Shown: positions 1 to 7,379 of the stretch, piece after piece
Layout of the letters: the number at the start of each line of letters is the position of its first letter
How positions within the stretch are numbered: position 1 is the first letter of the stretch
Source: Paractinoplanes atraurantiacus
Lineage (GTDB): Bacteria; Actinomycetota; Actinomycetes; Mycobacteriales; Micromonosporaceae
NCBI RefSeq assembly: GCF_900215205.1
Contig: NZ_OBDY01000023.1
Location: 118,734 to 182,733, forward strand
DNA length: 64,000 nt
Direction of reading: 5' to 3'
Position numbers and translations under genes: made by a program
Notes under the pieces: generated by a model
What the model saw: the letters and a program-made list of their open reading frames with translations, nothing else
What the model was told of the DNA's origin: nothing
Database searches by the model: none

Positions 1-609
1 ATCATCTCGGTAACGCATGCGACGGCCGAGACGACGATCGTGGTGGAGAACAGCCCGGTCGCCCGGCAGCCCCGGCCATGCGGCGGCGGGCACGGCCTGG
101 TCGGCCTCGCCGAACGGGTGTGGCTGGTCGGAGGCACTTTCGAGTACGGGCCGCGCAACGAAGGTTTCGCCGTCACCGCGCGGATCCCGCACACCCCCGT
201 ACCACCGCCGGCGACACCTTGGATCGACCGGGAGCTCCCGCAGGAACATCGCCGCGCCCGGCGCCGGGTGAGCCGGTCCCTGGCCATCGCAGTGATGGTG
301 CCGCTGGTCACCGGCGCCGTGCTGAGCGGCGCCCTGGCCGGCTGGGAGACGCTGTCCGCGTCGCGGGCGGTCCTGGATCCGGGCGACTACGCCCGCCTGA
401 GCGTCGGGCAGGATCGTTCCGAGGTGGAGTCTCTGCTGCCGTCCCGGCAGACCCGCCACCGACCGCTGACCGCCGAGCCGACCGAAGACGGGTTGAGGTG
501 CGAGTACTACGCGATGACGGCCGACCGCTTCGACGACCGCTCCGGGGACGCCTACCGGCTCTGCTTCCGCGACGGCGTGCTGGTGTCCAGGGACACGGTC
601 ACCCCGTGA
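1..609 (+). CDS. Sensor histidine kinase, C-terminal part (5' end outside window)
   Basis: The gene is open at base 1 and gives 202 visible residues. The glycine box GGGHGL (visible residues 28-33), then AERV and GG-x4-GP, is the end of an HATPase_c domain of the NarX/DesK type. Unusually the chain does not stop there. A Pro-rich and Arg-rich linker leads into one hydrophobic segment (about 94-113) and a roughly 75-residue C-terminal domain with YARLSVGQDRSEVESLLP, which resembles the start of SmpA/OmlA-like domains. Seven bases downstream starts a LuxR-type response regulator, its likely partner. Kinase identity is firm; the name of the tail domain is inference. Confidence 0.8.
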   Translation: MISVTHATAETTIVVENSPVARQPRPCGGGHGLVGLAERVWLVGGTFEYGPRNEGFAVTARIPHTPVPPPATPWIDRELPQEHRRARRRVSRSLAIAVMVPLVTGAVLSGALAGWETLSASRAVLDPGDYARLSVGQDRSEVESLLPSRQTRHRPLTAEPTEDGLRCEYYAMTADRFDDRSGDAYRLCFRDGVLVSRDTVTP

Positions 610-616
610 GCCGCCG

Positions 617-1282
617 ATGATCCGCGTACTGATCGCCGACGACGAGCCGATGATCCGCGCCGGCCTCCGCGCGATTCTGACCACCGCCGCCGACATCGAC
701 GTCGTCGGGGAGGCCGGCGACGGACACCAGGCCGTCGAGCTGGCACGACGGCACCGGCCCGAGGTGGCCGTCCTCGACATCCGGATGCCCGGTATGAACG
801 GCATCGACGCGTTGGCGGAGCTCCGCCGCACGGTGCCGGCCACCCGGGTGATCATCCTGACGACGTTCGGCGAGGACGACTACATCCTGCGGGCGCTCGG
901 CGGCGGAGCCGCCGGCTTCCTGATCAAATCCGGCGAGCCGGAAGAGCTGATTATTGGTGTACGGGCAGTGGCCGACGGCGCCGCCTACCTGTCACCGAGA
1001 GTCGCCGCCCGCGTCGTAGCGCACCTCGCCGCGACGGGCGCGGACACCCTGGCCACCCGGCGTTCCACCGCCCGCGATCTGGTCGACTCCCTCAGCCCTC
1101 GGGAACGCGAGGTGCTGGCCTTCCTCGGCAGCGGCCTGTCCAACGCTCAGATAGCCCGGCGCCTGCACGTGGTCGAAGGAACGGTCAAAGCCCACGTCAG
1201 CTCCATCCTGGCCCGGCTCGGTGTGGACAACCGGGCCGCGGCCGCGGTGGTCGCCCACGAAGCGGGCCTTGCGCAACAGTGA
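617..1282 (+). CDS. LuxR/NarL-family response regulator
   Basis: The protein has 221 residues. An N-terminal receiver domain (1-120) has the acidic pair DD (8-9), phospho-acceptor Asp54 in VLDIRMPG and Lys104. A C-terminal LuxR helix-turn-helix starts at about 152 (LSPREREVL, then AQIARRLHVVEGTVKAHV). It starts 7 bases after the kinase, so the two form a two-component pair with unknown signal and targets. Its last 290 bases are also covered on the other strand by the C-terminal tail of the PAP2 gene, an unusually long convergent overlap. Confidence 0.93.
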   Translation: MIRVLIADDEPMIRAGLRAILTTAADIDVVGEAGDGHQAVELARRHRPEVAVLDIRMPGMNGIDALAELRRTVPATRVIILTTFGEDDYILRALGGGAAGFLIKSGEPEELIIGVRAVADGAAYLSPRVAARVVAHLAATGADTLATRRSTARDLVDSLSPREREVLAFLGSGLSNAQIARRLHVVEGTVKAHVSSILARLGVDNRAAAAVVAHEAGLAQQ

Positions 1283-1915
1283 CGACATAGGCCCGAGCAG
1301 AGTTGCCGCCACCACGGTGCCCCCGAGCAAGGCACCGGCCAGAACGTCGTGCGGATAGTGAACCCCTACCAGCACCCGCAGCAGCGCGGCCACTCCAGCC
1401 AGGGGCAACGCGAGCACGGCAAGGCGCGGTCGCAGCATCGCCACCCCCACGGCCAGCCCCGCGGCGAGGGTGGCGTGGTTGCTCGGAAACGACCAGTCCC
1501 CGCCCGCCGGGCATTCGGCGATGACCTCGATTCCCGTAAGCAATGCGCGGCACGGCCGTTCCTCATCAACCACAAGCTTGACCGCTTCGCTGATGCCGTA
1601 CGCCACGACGGTGCCCAGACCGGTCAACACGACCCCGGCAACCATTCGTACGTCCCGGCGGCGCATCGCCATCCACCACATCCCGGCCAGCAGCACACCG
1701 AGAAGCACCAGAGTGCCATCGGTAGCCACCTCGAGCACCGGCCCAACCCACGACGGCGCGCCCGCCAACGCTCCGGCAACCGCTCGATACACAGCCACCG
1801 AAACGCCGTCAGTAACGTGCACCGGCCCGGCTTGGCCCACCCCGCCCGGAGAAAGCAAGGCCACCGATCCCAGGCCGCCAACCGCAACCAACAACCCCAG
1901 AGTTCCTCGTTTCAT
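992..1915 (-). CDS. PAP2-family membrane phosphatase
   Basis: This is a predicted multi-span membrane enzyme that removes phosphate from a lipid or isoprenoid phosphate. All three catalytic motifs are present: K113-x6-R120-P121, PSNH at 144-147, and R180...H186...D190 in RVLVGVHYPHD. The start at 1915 (MKRGTLGLL) puts a hydrophobic segment at the N-terminus; an ATG at 1966 in the same frame would add 17 residues and has a G-rich stretch just before it. The domain ends near residue 210. The last ~96 residues are read antisense through the response regulator gene and look like non-selected sequence, so the tail may be fortuitous read-through to the first stop. Confidence 0.82.
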   Translation of the reverse strand: MKRGTLGLLVAVGGLGSVALLSPGGVGQAGPVHVTDGVSVAVYRAVAGALAGAPSWVGPVLEVATDGTLVLLGVLLAGMWWMAMRRRDVRMVAGVVLTGLGTVVAYGISEAVKLVVDEERPCRALLTGIEVIAECPAGGDWSFPSNHATLAAGLAVGVAMLRPRLAVLALPLAGVAALLRVLVGVHYPHDVLAGALLGGTVVAATLLGPMSSLLRKARFVGDHRGRGPVVHTEPGQDGADVGFDRSFDHVQAPGYLSVGQAAAEEGQHLAFPRAEGVDQIAGGGTPGGQGVRARRGEVRYDAGGDSR

Positions 1916-1999
1916 GGAGACCGACCGTAGAAACAAGAACAGCCGAAAACCCGCCCCGAACGGCAATCCCCACCCCCGACGATCGTCAGGGTTGACTCC

Positions 2000-2452
2000 T
2001 CAGTGCTGGGCCCAGTCGGGCGGCGAAACAACGGGCAGATCTGGCTCACCGGCAATGGGTTCGAGCGCGTAGAGGACGCTGAGCTCGTCGCGATCCGGAT
2101 CGGTCTGCACGCGTCCATAGCTGCCGTCCGCGGCTACGAGATACCAGTAGTCCGGCGCAACGCTGCCGTCATCGAGCAGGGCCCAGCTCCGGGCGACACG
2201 GCAGATCGCCTGAGCGAGTTCCAGCTCGCTGGCCTTGGTGAGTTCCCGCAGCTTGTCACCCGCACTGAGCTCGTGCCCGAACCGGCCCTCGGCCGGGGTG
2301 ATCAGCACGATCGGATCGGGGCCGGGATAGTCGTTGAGCAGCTCGTACGGACCCACGTAGATCAGCTCCAGCGGCACGTTGTAAACGGCGTGCAACGCCT
2401 GACGGAGGTCTTCCGCCGGCGTCTCGCTGTCGAAGTAGATTCCGTAGGTCAT
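2000..2452 (-). CDS. Unrecognised protein, second gene of cassette copy 1
   Basis: This gives a 150-residue soluble protein that I do not recognise. Its start codon overlaps the stop of the gene before it (ATGA at 2449-2452), so the two are probably translated together. It is clearly related to the protein at 15069-15833: both begin M-x-YG and have L-x2-AL near residue 17, a VG motif near 33, and a shared core (YWYLVAADGS here, AFWLVAPDGT there) followed by a stretch of acidic residues. It is acidic and rich in aromatic residues, with no signal peptide or membrane segment. An immunity or partner role for the upstream product is only a guess from the layout. Confidence 0.7.
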   Translation of the reverse strand: MTYGIYFDSETPAEDLRQALHAVYNVPLELIYVGPYELLNDYPGPDPIVLITPAEGRFGHELSAGDKLRELTKASELELAQAICRVARSWALLDDGSVAPDYWYLVAADGSYGRVQTDPDRDELSVLYALEPIAGEPDLPVVSPPDWAQH

Positions 2453-3078
2453 GCCTCGCCCCTGTAACTCTTGTGGTGCTTGAAGACGTCGAGTGCCGGC
2501 TGCCAATCGGCCTCGCTGATGCTCGGATCACGGCGCAACGCCTCTCGCGCCGCGTCGATGTCGCCGCCCGATCCGATCAGCTGCTTGAGGACCCTATATT
2601 CGGGCCGCGACAGGTTGACGAAACCAGGCCCTGACACGGGGATGACGGTTCCGGTCGACTCGACGATGTACCGCCGACCATTCACCTCGTACTGGTTGGC
2701 CTGCTCGATCCAAGTGCCGCGGCCGGCGGAGATCTCCGCCAGGTCACCCAATACATCCGTGCCCGGCAAGACGATCGTGTTCTTGTTCTTCGGCGGGCTC
2801 TGGGGCCGGATGCTGTTGACATTGTGCCGGTTATTGGGCGGCTTCAACGGAATTTTCGCCGCCGGACCCTTGACCGCACTCGCCCCCGGAGCGCCGGGCC
2901 GGCCCGAAGCACCGGGTCGGCCGAAGTTTGCGGCCCGGGCGACCTTCTCTTGGGCGGCGGCGACGCTGCCTCCATCGTCGGCGCCGCCGGCAGCCGTTCG
3001 CCGCCGGGGTGGATCCCCGCCGCCACCACTGCCGCCTCCGGTGGAAGGCTTCGGCTGTGAGGAGTGAGAACGAGCCAC
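2449..3078 (-). CDS. Unrecognised protein with disordered N-terminus, first gene of cassette copy 1
   Basis: The protein has 209 residues from a GTG start. Residues 1-100 are Gly/Pro/Lys-rich and look disordered. From about 100 a folded part begins, ending in a ~58-residue module (RPEYRVLKQLIGSGGD) that recurs in the gene at 14761-15072 (RNEYAALKEIARAGGD); both close with a Tyr-x-Gly near the C-terminus. It lies directly before and overlaps by 4 bases the gene at 2000-2452. A long linker in front of a variable C-terminal domain next to a small coupled gene resembles toxin-immunity layouts, but no catalytic motif is recognisable. No clear ribosome site precedes the start. Confidence 0.65.
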   Translation of the reverse strand: MARSHSSQPKPSTGGGSGGGGDPPRRRTAAGGADDGGSVAAAQEKVARAANFGRPGASGRPGAPGASAVKGPAAKIPLKPPNNRHNVNSIRPQSPPKNKNTIVLPGTDVLGDLAEISAGRGTWIEQANQYEVNGRRYIVESTGTVIPVSGPGFVNLSRPEYRVLKQLIGSGGDIDAAREALRRDPSISEADWQPALDVFKHHKSYRGEA

Positions 3079-3143
3079 GCGCCGATGATATGGATGAATG
3101 TCAAAGCGTCGGTCGGCGATCGCTACATGAAGGGGAGTCGGCG

Positions 3144-3446
3144 ATGTCAGCTTCGATCGGCATCTGGGCTCAGGGTGACGTCAACGGCGATGTGGTGCTC
3201 TACCGGTGGGAAGCCGATCGGCAGGCCGGCTTTGTGGCGTTCGAAGTGCGGGCCCAGCGAATCCGGCCGTCTGATGAGAGCGGGCGCCCGCTGGGAAGCT
3301 TGTTGTTCGACGCGGCCGTGGGCGAGCCTTCCGGCTCCGCGGAGGGCGTCGACATTCCGTTGTTCATCGAGATTGTCGTCGCCCTCATGCGCATCTACCG
3401 CCGGGCGGGATGTGCGCCCGCGACCGCCCACGCGTACTACTTATGA
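3144..3446 (+). CDS. Hypothetical protein, 100 residues
   Basis: The start at 3144 (MSASIGIWAQ) is chosen because AAGGGGAG lies 7 bases before it. The protein is small, acidic in the middle, and ends in a predicted helix (DIPLFIEIVVALMRIYRRAG). No family is recognised. It is divergent from cassette copy 1, separated by 65 bases that must hold both promoters. Its stop codon overlaps by 6 bases the stop of the ABC ATPase gene on the other strand. It could belong to the cassette, but copy 2 has no equivalent beside it. Confidence 0.6.
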   Translation: MSASIGIWAQGDVNGDVVLYRWEADRQAGFVAFEVRAQRIRPSDESGRPLGSLLFDAAVGEPSGSAEGVDIPLFIEIVVALMRIYRRAGCAPATAHAYYL

Positions 3447-4244
3447 CGCGGTTCGGTGGCGGCCGATCGGGACGATCATCGGGGTTTCGGAGACCGGGTC
3501 GGGGACTACTCGGCAGCGGATGCCGAAGACGTCGGTGACCACCTCCTCGGTGAGGACCTCCGTCGGAGCGCCAGCCGTCACCACCGCGCCGTCCTTCATG
3601 ACGACCAAGTGGTCGGCGTAGCGGCACGCCAAGTTCAGCTCGTGCAGGACGATCACGATGGTGGTGCCCTCGGCCTCGTTCAGGTCGGTCAGCACGTCCA
3701 GGACTTCTACCTGGTGGCTCACGTCCAAGTACGTCGTCGGCTCGTCCAACAAGAGCACGCCTGTTCGCTGGGCCAGGGCCATCGCGATCCACACCCGCTG
3801 GCGCTGGCCGCCCGACAGCTCGTCGACCGAGCGGGCCGCCAACTCCAGCGTGCCCGTCGCGGTCAGCGCCTGCTCCACCGCGTCGTCGTCTGTGCTGCTC
3901 CAACGGCGGAACCAGCCCTGGTGCACGTGCCGGCCGCGGCTCACCAGGTCGGTCACCGTGATGCCGTCGGGGGCGATCGGGCCCTGCGGCAGGATGCCCA
4001 ACCGCAGCGCCACCTCGCGGCTCGGGGTCTCCTGGATCGACTTGCCGTCCAGCAGGACCGTGCCCGACGACGGCGGTAGCAAGCGGGCCAGGCCCCGCAG
4101 GAACGTGGACTTCCCGCAGGCGTTCGGGCCGATGATGATGGTGACCTTGCCGGTGGGGATGGGCAGGGTCAGGTCTTGAACGACCGCGCGGTCGCCGTAA
4201 CCGAGGGACAGTGCCGAAGCTGCAAGTGTGGATGGGGCCTGCAA
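3441..4244 (-). CDS. Iron-siderophore ABC transporter, ATP-binding protein
   Basis: This is a 267-residue cytoplasmic ATPase that powers uptake of ferric siderophore (FepC/FecE type). It shows Walker A GPNACGKST (39-47), signature LSGGQ (143-147), Walker B VLLLDEP (163-169) and the switch His201. The start is TTG at 4244: GAGGAGG lies 9 bases before it and the permease stops 5 bases upstream. A much longer open frame continues 5' on this strand, but it is only antisense shadow of the permease. It is the last gene of a four-gene unit (binding protein, two permeases, ATPase), all on the minus strand behind an IdeR-type box. Confidence 0.93.
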   Translation of the reverse strand: MQAPSTLAASALSLGYGDRAVVQDLTLPIPTGKVTIIIGPNACGKSTFLRGLARLLPPSSGTVLLDGKSIQETPSREVALRLGILPQGPIAPDGITVTDLVSRGRHVHQGWFRRWSSTDDDAVEQALTATGTLELAARSVDELSGGQRQRVWIAMALAQRTGVLLLDEPTTYLDVSHQVEVLDVLTDLNEAEGTTIVIVLHELNLACRYADHLVVMKDGAVVTAGAPTEVLTEEVVTDVFGIRCRVVPDPVSETPMIVPIGRHRTAS

Positions 4245-4249
4245 AGCGG

Positions 4250-5275
4250 TCAGCCTCCTCGGCCGGTGCGGTTCGATGTGGCCAGCAGCCACAGCAGGTA
4301 CGGGGCGCCGATGACGCCGGTCACGACGCCGACCGGGTAGACGCGGGAGCCGAGCAGGTGCGACCCGGCGAAGTCGGCGACCAGGACCAACAAGGCTCCG
4401 ACCAGTCCGGCCTGCAGCAGCACCGGGCGGCCGCCGCCGACCAGCCGCACCGCGATCGGCCCCGACATGAAGGCGACGAAGGCGATCGGGCCGGCCGCCG
4501 CGGTTGCCATGCCGGCCAGGCACACGCCGGTAAGCAGCAGGGCGAGGCGGCAAGTCTCGACGCGTACGCCGAAAGCACGTGCTAGATCGTCGCCCAGCTG
4601 CATTCCGGACAAAGCGCGTCCCAGGATCAGTGTGAGAGGCAGCAAAACGATAAGAGCGACAAACAACGGCACAATTTGCGACCACGTACGTCCGTTGACG
4701 CTTCCCGTCAGCCAGATCAGCGCCTCGGCCGCCACCTTCACGTCCGACCGGGTGAGGATGAACGACGTGACGCTGGTCAGCGCCGTCCCCACCCCGATCC
4801 CGACCAGGATCAGGCGGTAGGCGCCGACCCCGTTGCGCCACGAAAGCAGGTAGATCGCGATGGCCGTGACCAGGCCGCCGGTCAGGGCGATGGCCGAGAC
4901 GGCCACCCCGGAGAAGCCGCCCACCATCACCGCCAGCACCGCCGCCGTGGTCGCTCCCTGCGCCACCCCGATCACGTCGGGGCTGGCCAGCGGGTTGCGC
5001 AGCAGCTGCTGGAAAATCGCCCCGGCCAGGCCGAACGCCAGCCCGGCCAGCGCCGCGACCGACGCTCGGGGCAGCCGCAGCGAGTGCATGATGTAGTCCA
5101 CGCCGGCCGGCGTCGGCAGCCCCAGCAGCGACCGCACCACGTCCGGCAGCGAGATCTGGAATTCGCCGTAGGAGAGGGTGAGCGCGAACATCGCGACCAC
5201 GGCGACAAAAAGCACCGAAGAGACGCGCCGCGCTCTAGAAGCGGAGCGCCGCCGGGTCGTGGCAACGATGCTCAT
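4250..5275 (-). CDS. Iron-siderophore ABC transporter permease (FecCD family), second subunit
   Basis: This is a 341-residue inner-membrane permease with about nine or ten hydrophobic segments. The conserved FecCD segment is visible as LRLPRASVAALAGLAFGLAG followed by QQLLRNPLASPDVIG. The ATG at 5275 overlaps the stop of the previous permease (ATGA, 5272-5275), so translation is probably coupled. It pairs with the permease at 5272-6291 to form the channel and with the ATPase downstream. The substrate is inferred to be a ferric siderophore from family and from the iron box. Confidence 0.93.
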   Translation of the reverse strand: MSIVATTRRRSASRARRVSSVLFVAVVAMFALTLSYGEFQISLPDVVRSLLGLPTPAGVDYIMHSLRLPRASVAALAGLAFGLAGAIFQQLLRNPLASPDVIGVAQGATTAAVLAVMVGGFSGVAVSAIALTGGLVTAIAIYLLSWRNGVGAYRLILVGIGVGTALTSVTSFILTRSDVKVAAEALIWLTGSVNGRTWSQIVPLFVALIVLLPLTLILGRALSGMQLGDDLARAFGVRVETCRLALLLTGVCLAGMATAAAGPIAFVAFMSGPIAVRLVGGGRPVLLQAGLVGALLVLVADFAGSHLLGSRVYPVGVVTGVIGAPYLLWLLATSNRTGRGG

Positions 5276-6291
5276 AGCTCGGCCAGCCTTCTGCGCCGAG
5301 CCAGAATCACGAACACCGGCGCGCCGATGATCGCGGTCACGATGCCCACCTGCACCTCGCCCGGCCGCGCCACGACCCGGCCGATCACGTCGGCCAGCAG
5401 CAACAGCAGCGGCGCCAGGAGCATCGAGTACGGCAGCATCCACCGGTGATCCGGCCCGGTGATCGCCCGCGCCACGTGCGGAATCATCAGCCCGATGAAC
5501 ACGATCGGCCCCGCCATCGACGTCGCCGTGCCACACAAGAGCACGATCGCCAACCCGGCGACGAGCCGCGCCACCAGCACGTTCTGACCGAATGACGTGG
5601 CCACGTCATCGCCGAGCGCGAGCGCGTTCAAAGCTCGAGCCGACGCGAACGCCAACACCGCGCCGACAGCGAGGAACGGCAGCGACTGTACGACCACGTC
5701 CGAGCCCCGGTTGGCCAGCGAACCGACCTGCCAGAACCGGAACTGATCGAACGTGTCCACGTCGTTGAGCAGCACCGCCGTCGTGAACGACGTCAGGGCC
5801 GCGGTGACCGCCGCCCCGGCCAGAGCCAGCTTGATCGGCGTCGCCCCGCCGCGCCCCACCGAGCCGATCGTGTAGACCAGCACCGACGTGATGGCCGCCC
5901 CGATGAAGCCGAACCACACGTATCCCGTCAGGGTCGTGACGCTGAAGATGCTGATCGCGATGACCACGAAAAGACCCGCTCCAGCGTTGACCCCGAGGAT
6001 TCCCGGGTCCGCGAGCGGGTTGCGGGTGACACCCTGGATCAGCGTCCCGGCCAGCCCGAACGCGGCTCCCGCGAGCAGCCCGACGAGCGTACGGGGAATG
6101 CGTGATTGCGTGATGATCAGGTCGTCGCGCGAGTCGGACGGGTTGACCAGCGCGTGCATCACCGTGCCGAACGGGATGTCGCGGGCGCCGACGGCCAGGC
6201 TCAATAGGGCGGCACCGGCGAGGGCCACCGTGATCACCACCAGTCCGGTGGTGAGCACGGTGGCCCTGCGGTGGCGGGGTTCCTCCGGCAC
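5272..6291 (-). CDS. Iron-siderophore ABC transporter permease (FecCD family), first subunit
   Basis: The 339-residue permease has the FecCD hallmarks SRIPRTLVGLLAGAAFGLAG and QGVTRNPLADPGILG, a cytoplasmic loop ending in GPIVFIGLMIPHVAR that contacts the ATPase, and about nine membrane spans. The start is GTG at 6291, three bases after the stop of the binding-protein gene. It forms a heterodimer with the next gene's product. No separate promoter is visible, so it depends on the iron-regulated promoter before 7293. Confidence 0.93.
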   Translation of the reverse strand: MPEEPRHRRATVLTTGLVVITVALAGAALLSLAVGARDIPFGTVMHALVNPSDSRDDLIITQSRIPRTLVGLLAGAAFGLAGTLIQGVTRNPLADPGILGVNAGAGLFVVIAISIFSVTTLTGYVWFGFIGAAITSVLVYTIGSVGRGGATPIKLALAGAAVTAALTSFTTAVLLNDVDTFDQFRFWQVGSLANRGSDVVVQSLPFLAVGAVLAFASARALNALALGDDVATSFGQNVLVARLVAGLAIVLLCGTATSMAGPIVFIGLMIPHVARAITGPDHRWMLPYSMLLAPLLLLLADVIGRVVARPGEVQVGIVTAIIGAPVFVILARRRRLAEL

Positions 6292-6294
6292 AGG

Positions 6295-7293
6295 TCAGCC
6301 GAGTGCGCTGGCCAGCAGCGGGGTGACCTTGTCGACGGCGTACGAGAGGCCGGCGACCGAACTGCTCGAGAACGCGTTGGAGATGTCTTTGTCGTCCATG
6401 TAGGCCACGTGGCCGGCCTTGACCGACGGGACCGCCTGGAAGATCTTGTCGCTCTTGACCTGGTCGAGGGTGGCCTGAATCAGGAAGACCACCGTGACGT
6501 TCGCGTCGGCCAGGTCGAGCTGCTCGTTCGACAGCGGGATGTAGAAGCTGTCCTTCTTCAGCGCCTCGATCTTCGGGGCGTTCTTCAAGCCCAGCTTCTG
6601 CAGGAAGTCGACCCGCCCGTCGCCGGTCACGTACGCGCCCCAGCCGTCACCGGTCCGGGCGATGGCGCTCACCGTCTTGCCGCTGAACGAAGGGTTGGCC
6701 TGGGCGGCCGCGGTGAACTTGGCGTCCAGGTCGGTCTTGAGCTTGGCCGCCTCGGTCTGCTTGCCGAGCGCCTTGCCGATCATGTCGAGCTGCTGCTCCC
6801 AGCTCGTCAGGTACATCTCGCCGCCCTTGGGCACGTCGACCACCGGCACGCCCAACTTGGCCAGCTGGTCGTACCGGGCCTTCTCGCCGCTGGAGCGGGT
6901 GTCGAGGATCAGGTCGGGCTTGAGGGCGGCGACTTTCTCCATGTCGAGCTCGAGCGTGCCGAGGATGGTCGGCGCGGTCGTGTACTTGCCGGCGTTCCAC
7001 GGGCCCTGCCCGTCGCCGCCGAAGGCCAGCCAGTCGCTCGCCCCGACCGGCTGCACGCCGAGCGAGAGAGCGACATCGGCATCGCTCCAGCCCAGCGCGA
7101 CCACCCGAGAAGGCTGCTTGGGGACCGTGATGTCGCCGAACGCGGTCGGGATCGTGACCGGGAACTGCGCGGCGGCCGACGACGTCGCGGCGGGCTCGGA
7201 GGAGTCCTCGGTGCCGGTCGTCGAGCAGCCGGCCAGGGCGACCGCGGCGCTCAGGATGGCGACCGGCAGGAGCCGGCCAAGCGGGAGACGCAT
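6295..7293 (-). CDS. Iron-siderophore substrate-binding lipoprotein (FepB-like)
   Basis: The protein has 332 residues. A lipoprotein signal ends in the lipobox LAGC (Cys23), so the mature protein is anchored to the outer face of the membrane. A periplasmic-binding-protein fold of the FhuD/FepB class follows, with VTVPKQPSRVVALGWSDAD near residue 60 and LKPDLILDTR near 127. It captures the ferric siderophore and hands it to the permeases encoded next. GGAG lies 6 bases before the ATG. An IdeR/DtxR-like box starts 21 bases upstream, so expression should rise when iron is scarce. Confidence 0.93.
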   Translation of the reverse strand: MRLPLGRLLPVAILSAAVALAGCSTTGTEDSSEPAATSSAAAQFPVTIPTAFGDITVPKQPSRVVALGWSDADVALSLGVQPVGASDWLAFGGDGQGPWNAGKYTTAPTILGTLELDMEKVAALKPDLILDTRSSGEKARYDQLAKLGVPVVDVPKGGEMYLTSWEQQLDMIGKALGKQTEAAKLKTDLDAKFTAAAQANPSFSGKTVSAIARTGDGWGAYVTGDGRVDFLQKLGLKNAPKIEALKKDSFYIPLSNEQLDLADANVTVVFLIQATLDQVKSDKIFQAVPSVKAGHVAYMDDKDISNAFSSSSVAGLSYAVDKVTPLLASALG

Positions 7294-7313
7294 CAGAAAC
7301 TCCAGTGGAAGGG

Positions 7314-7332
7314 AAAGGTGAGCCTAACCTAA
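7314..7332 (-). promoter_or_regulatory. IdeR/DtxR iron box
   Basis: Read on the minus strand the site is TTAGGTTAGGCTCACCTTT. It agrees at about 16 of 19 places with the DtxR/IdeR consensus TTAGGTTAGSCTAACCTAA. It sits 21-39 bases before the start of the binding-protein gene, where bound IdeR with ferrous iron would block transcription of the importer. Confidence 0.88.
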
Positions 7333-7379
7333 TGGGATGGGCCTGATCTTCAAACTGGAGAAACGCAGGTCACACGTGT

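Noticed and set aside
4245..4841. 5' extension of the iron ABC ATPase frame
   Set aside because: It overlaps the permease gene, is Arg-rich, and the TTG at 4244 has a good ribosome site right after the permease stop.
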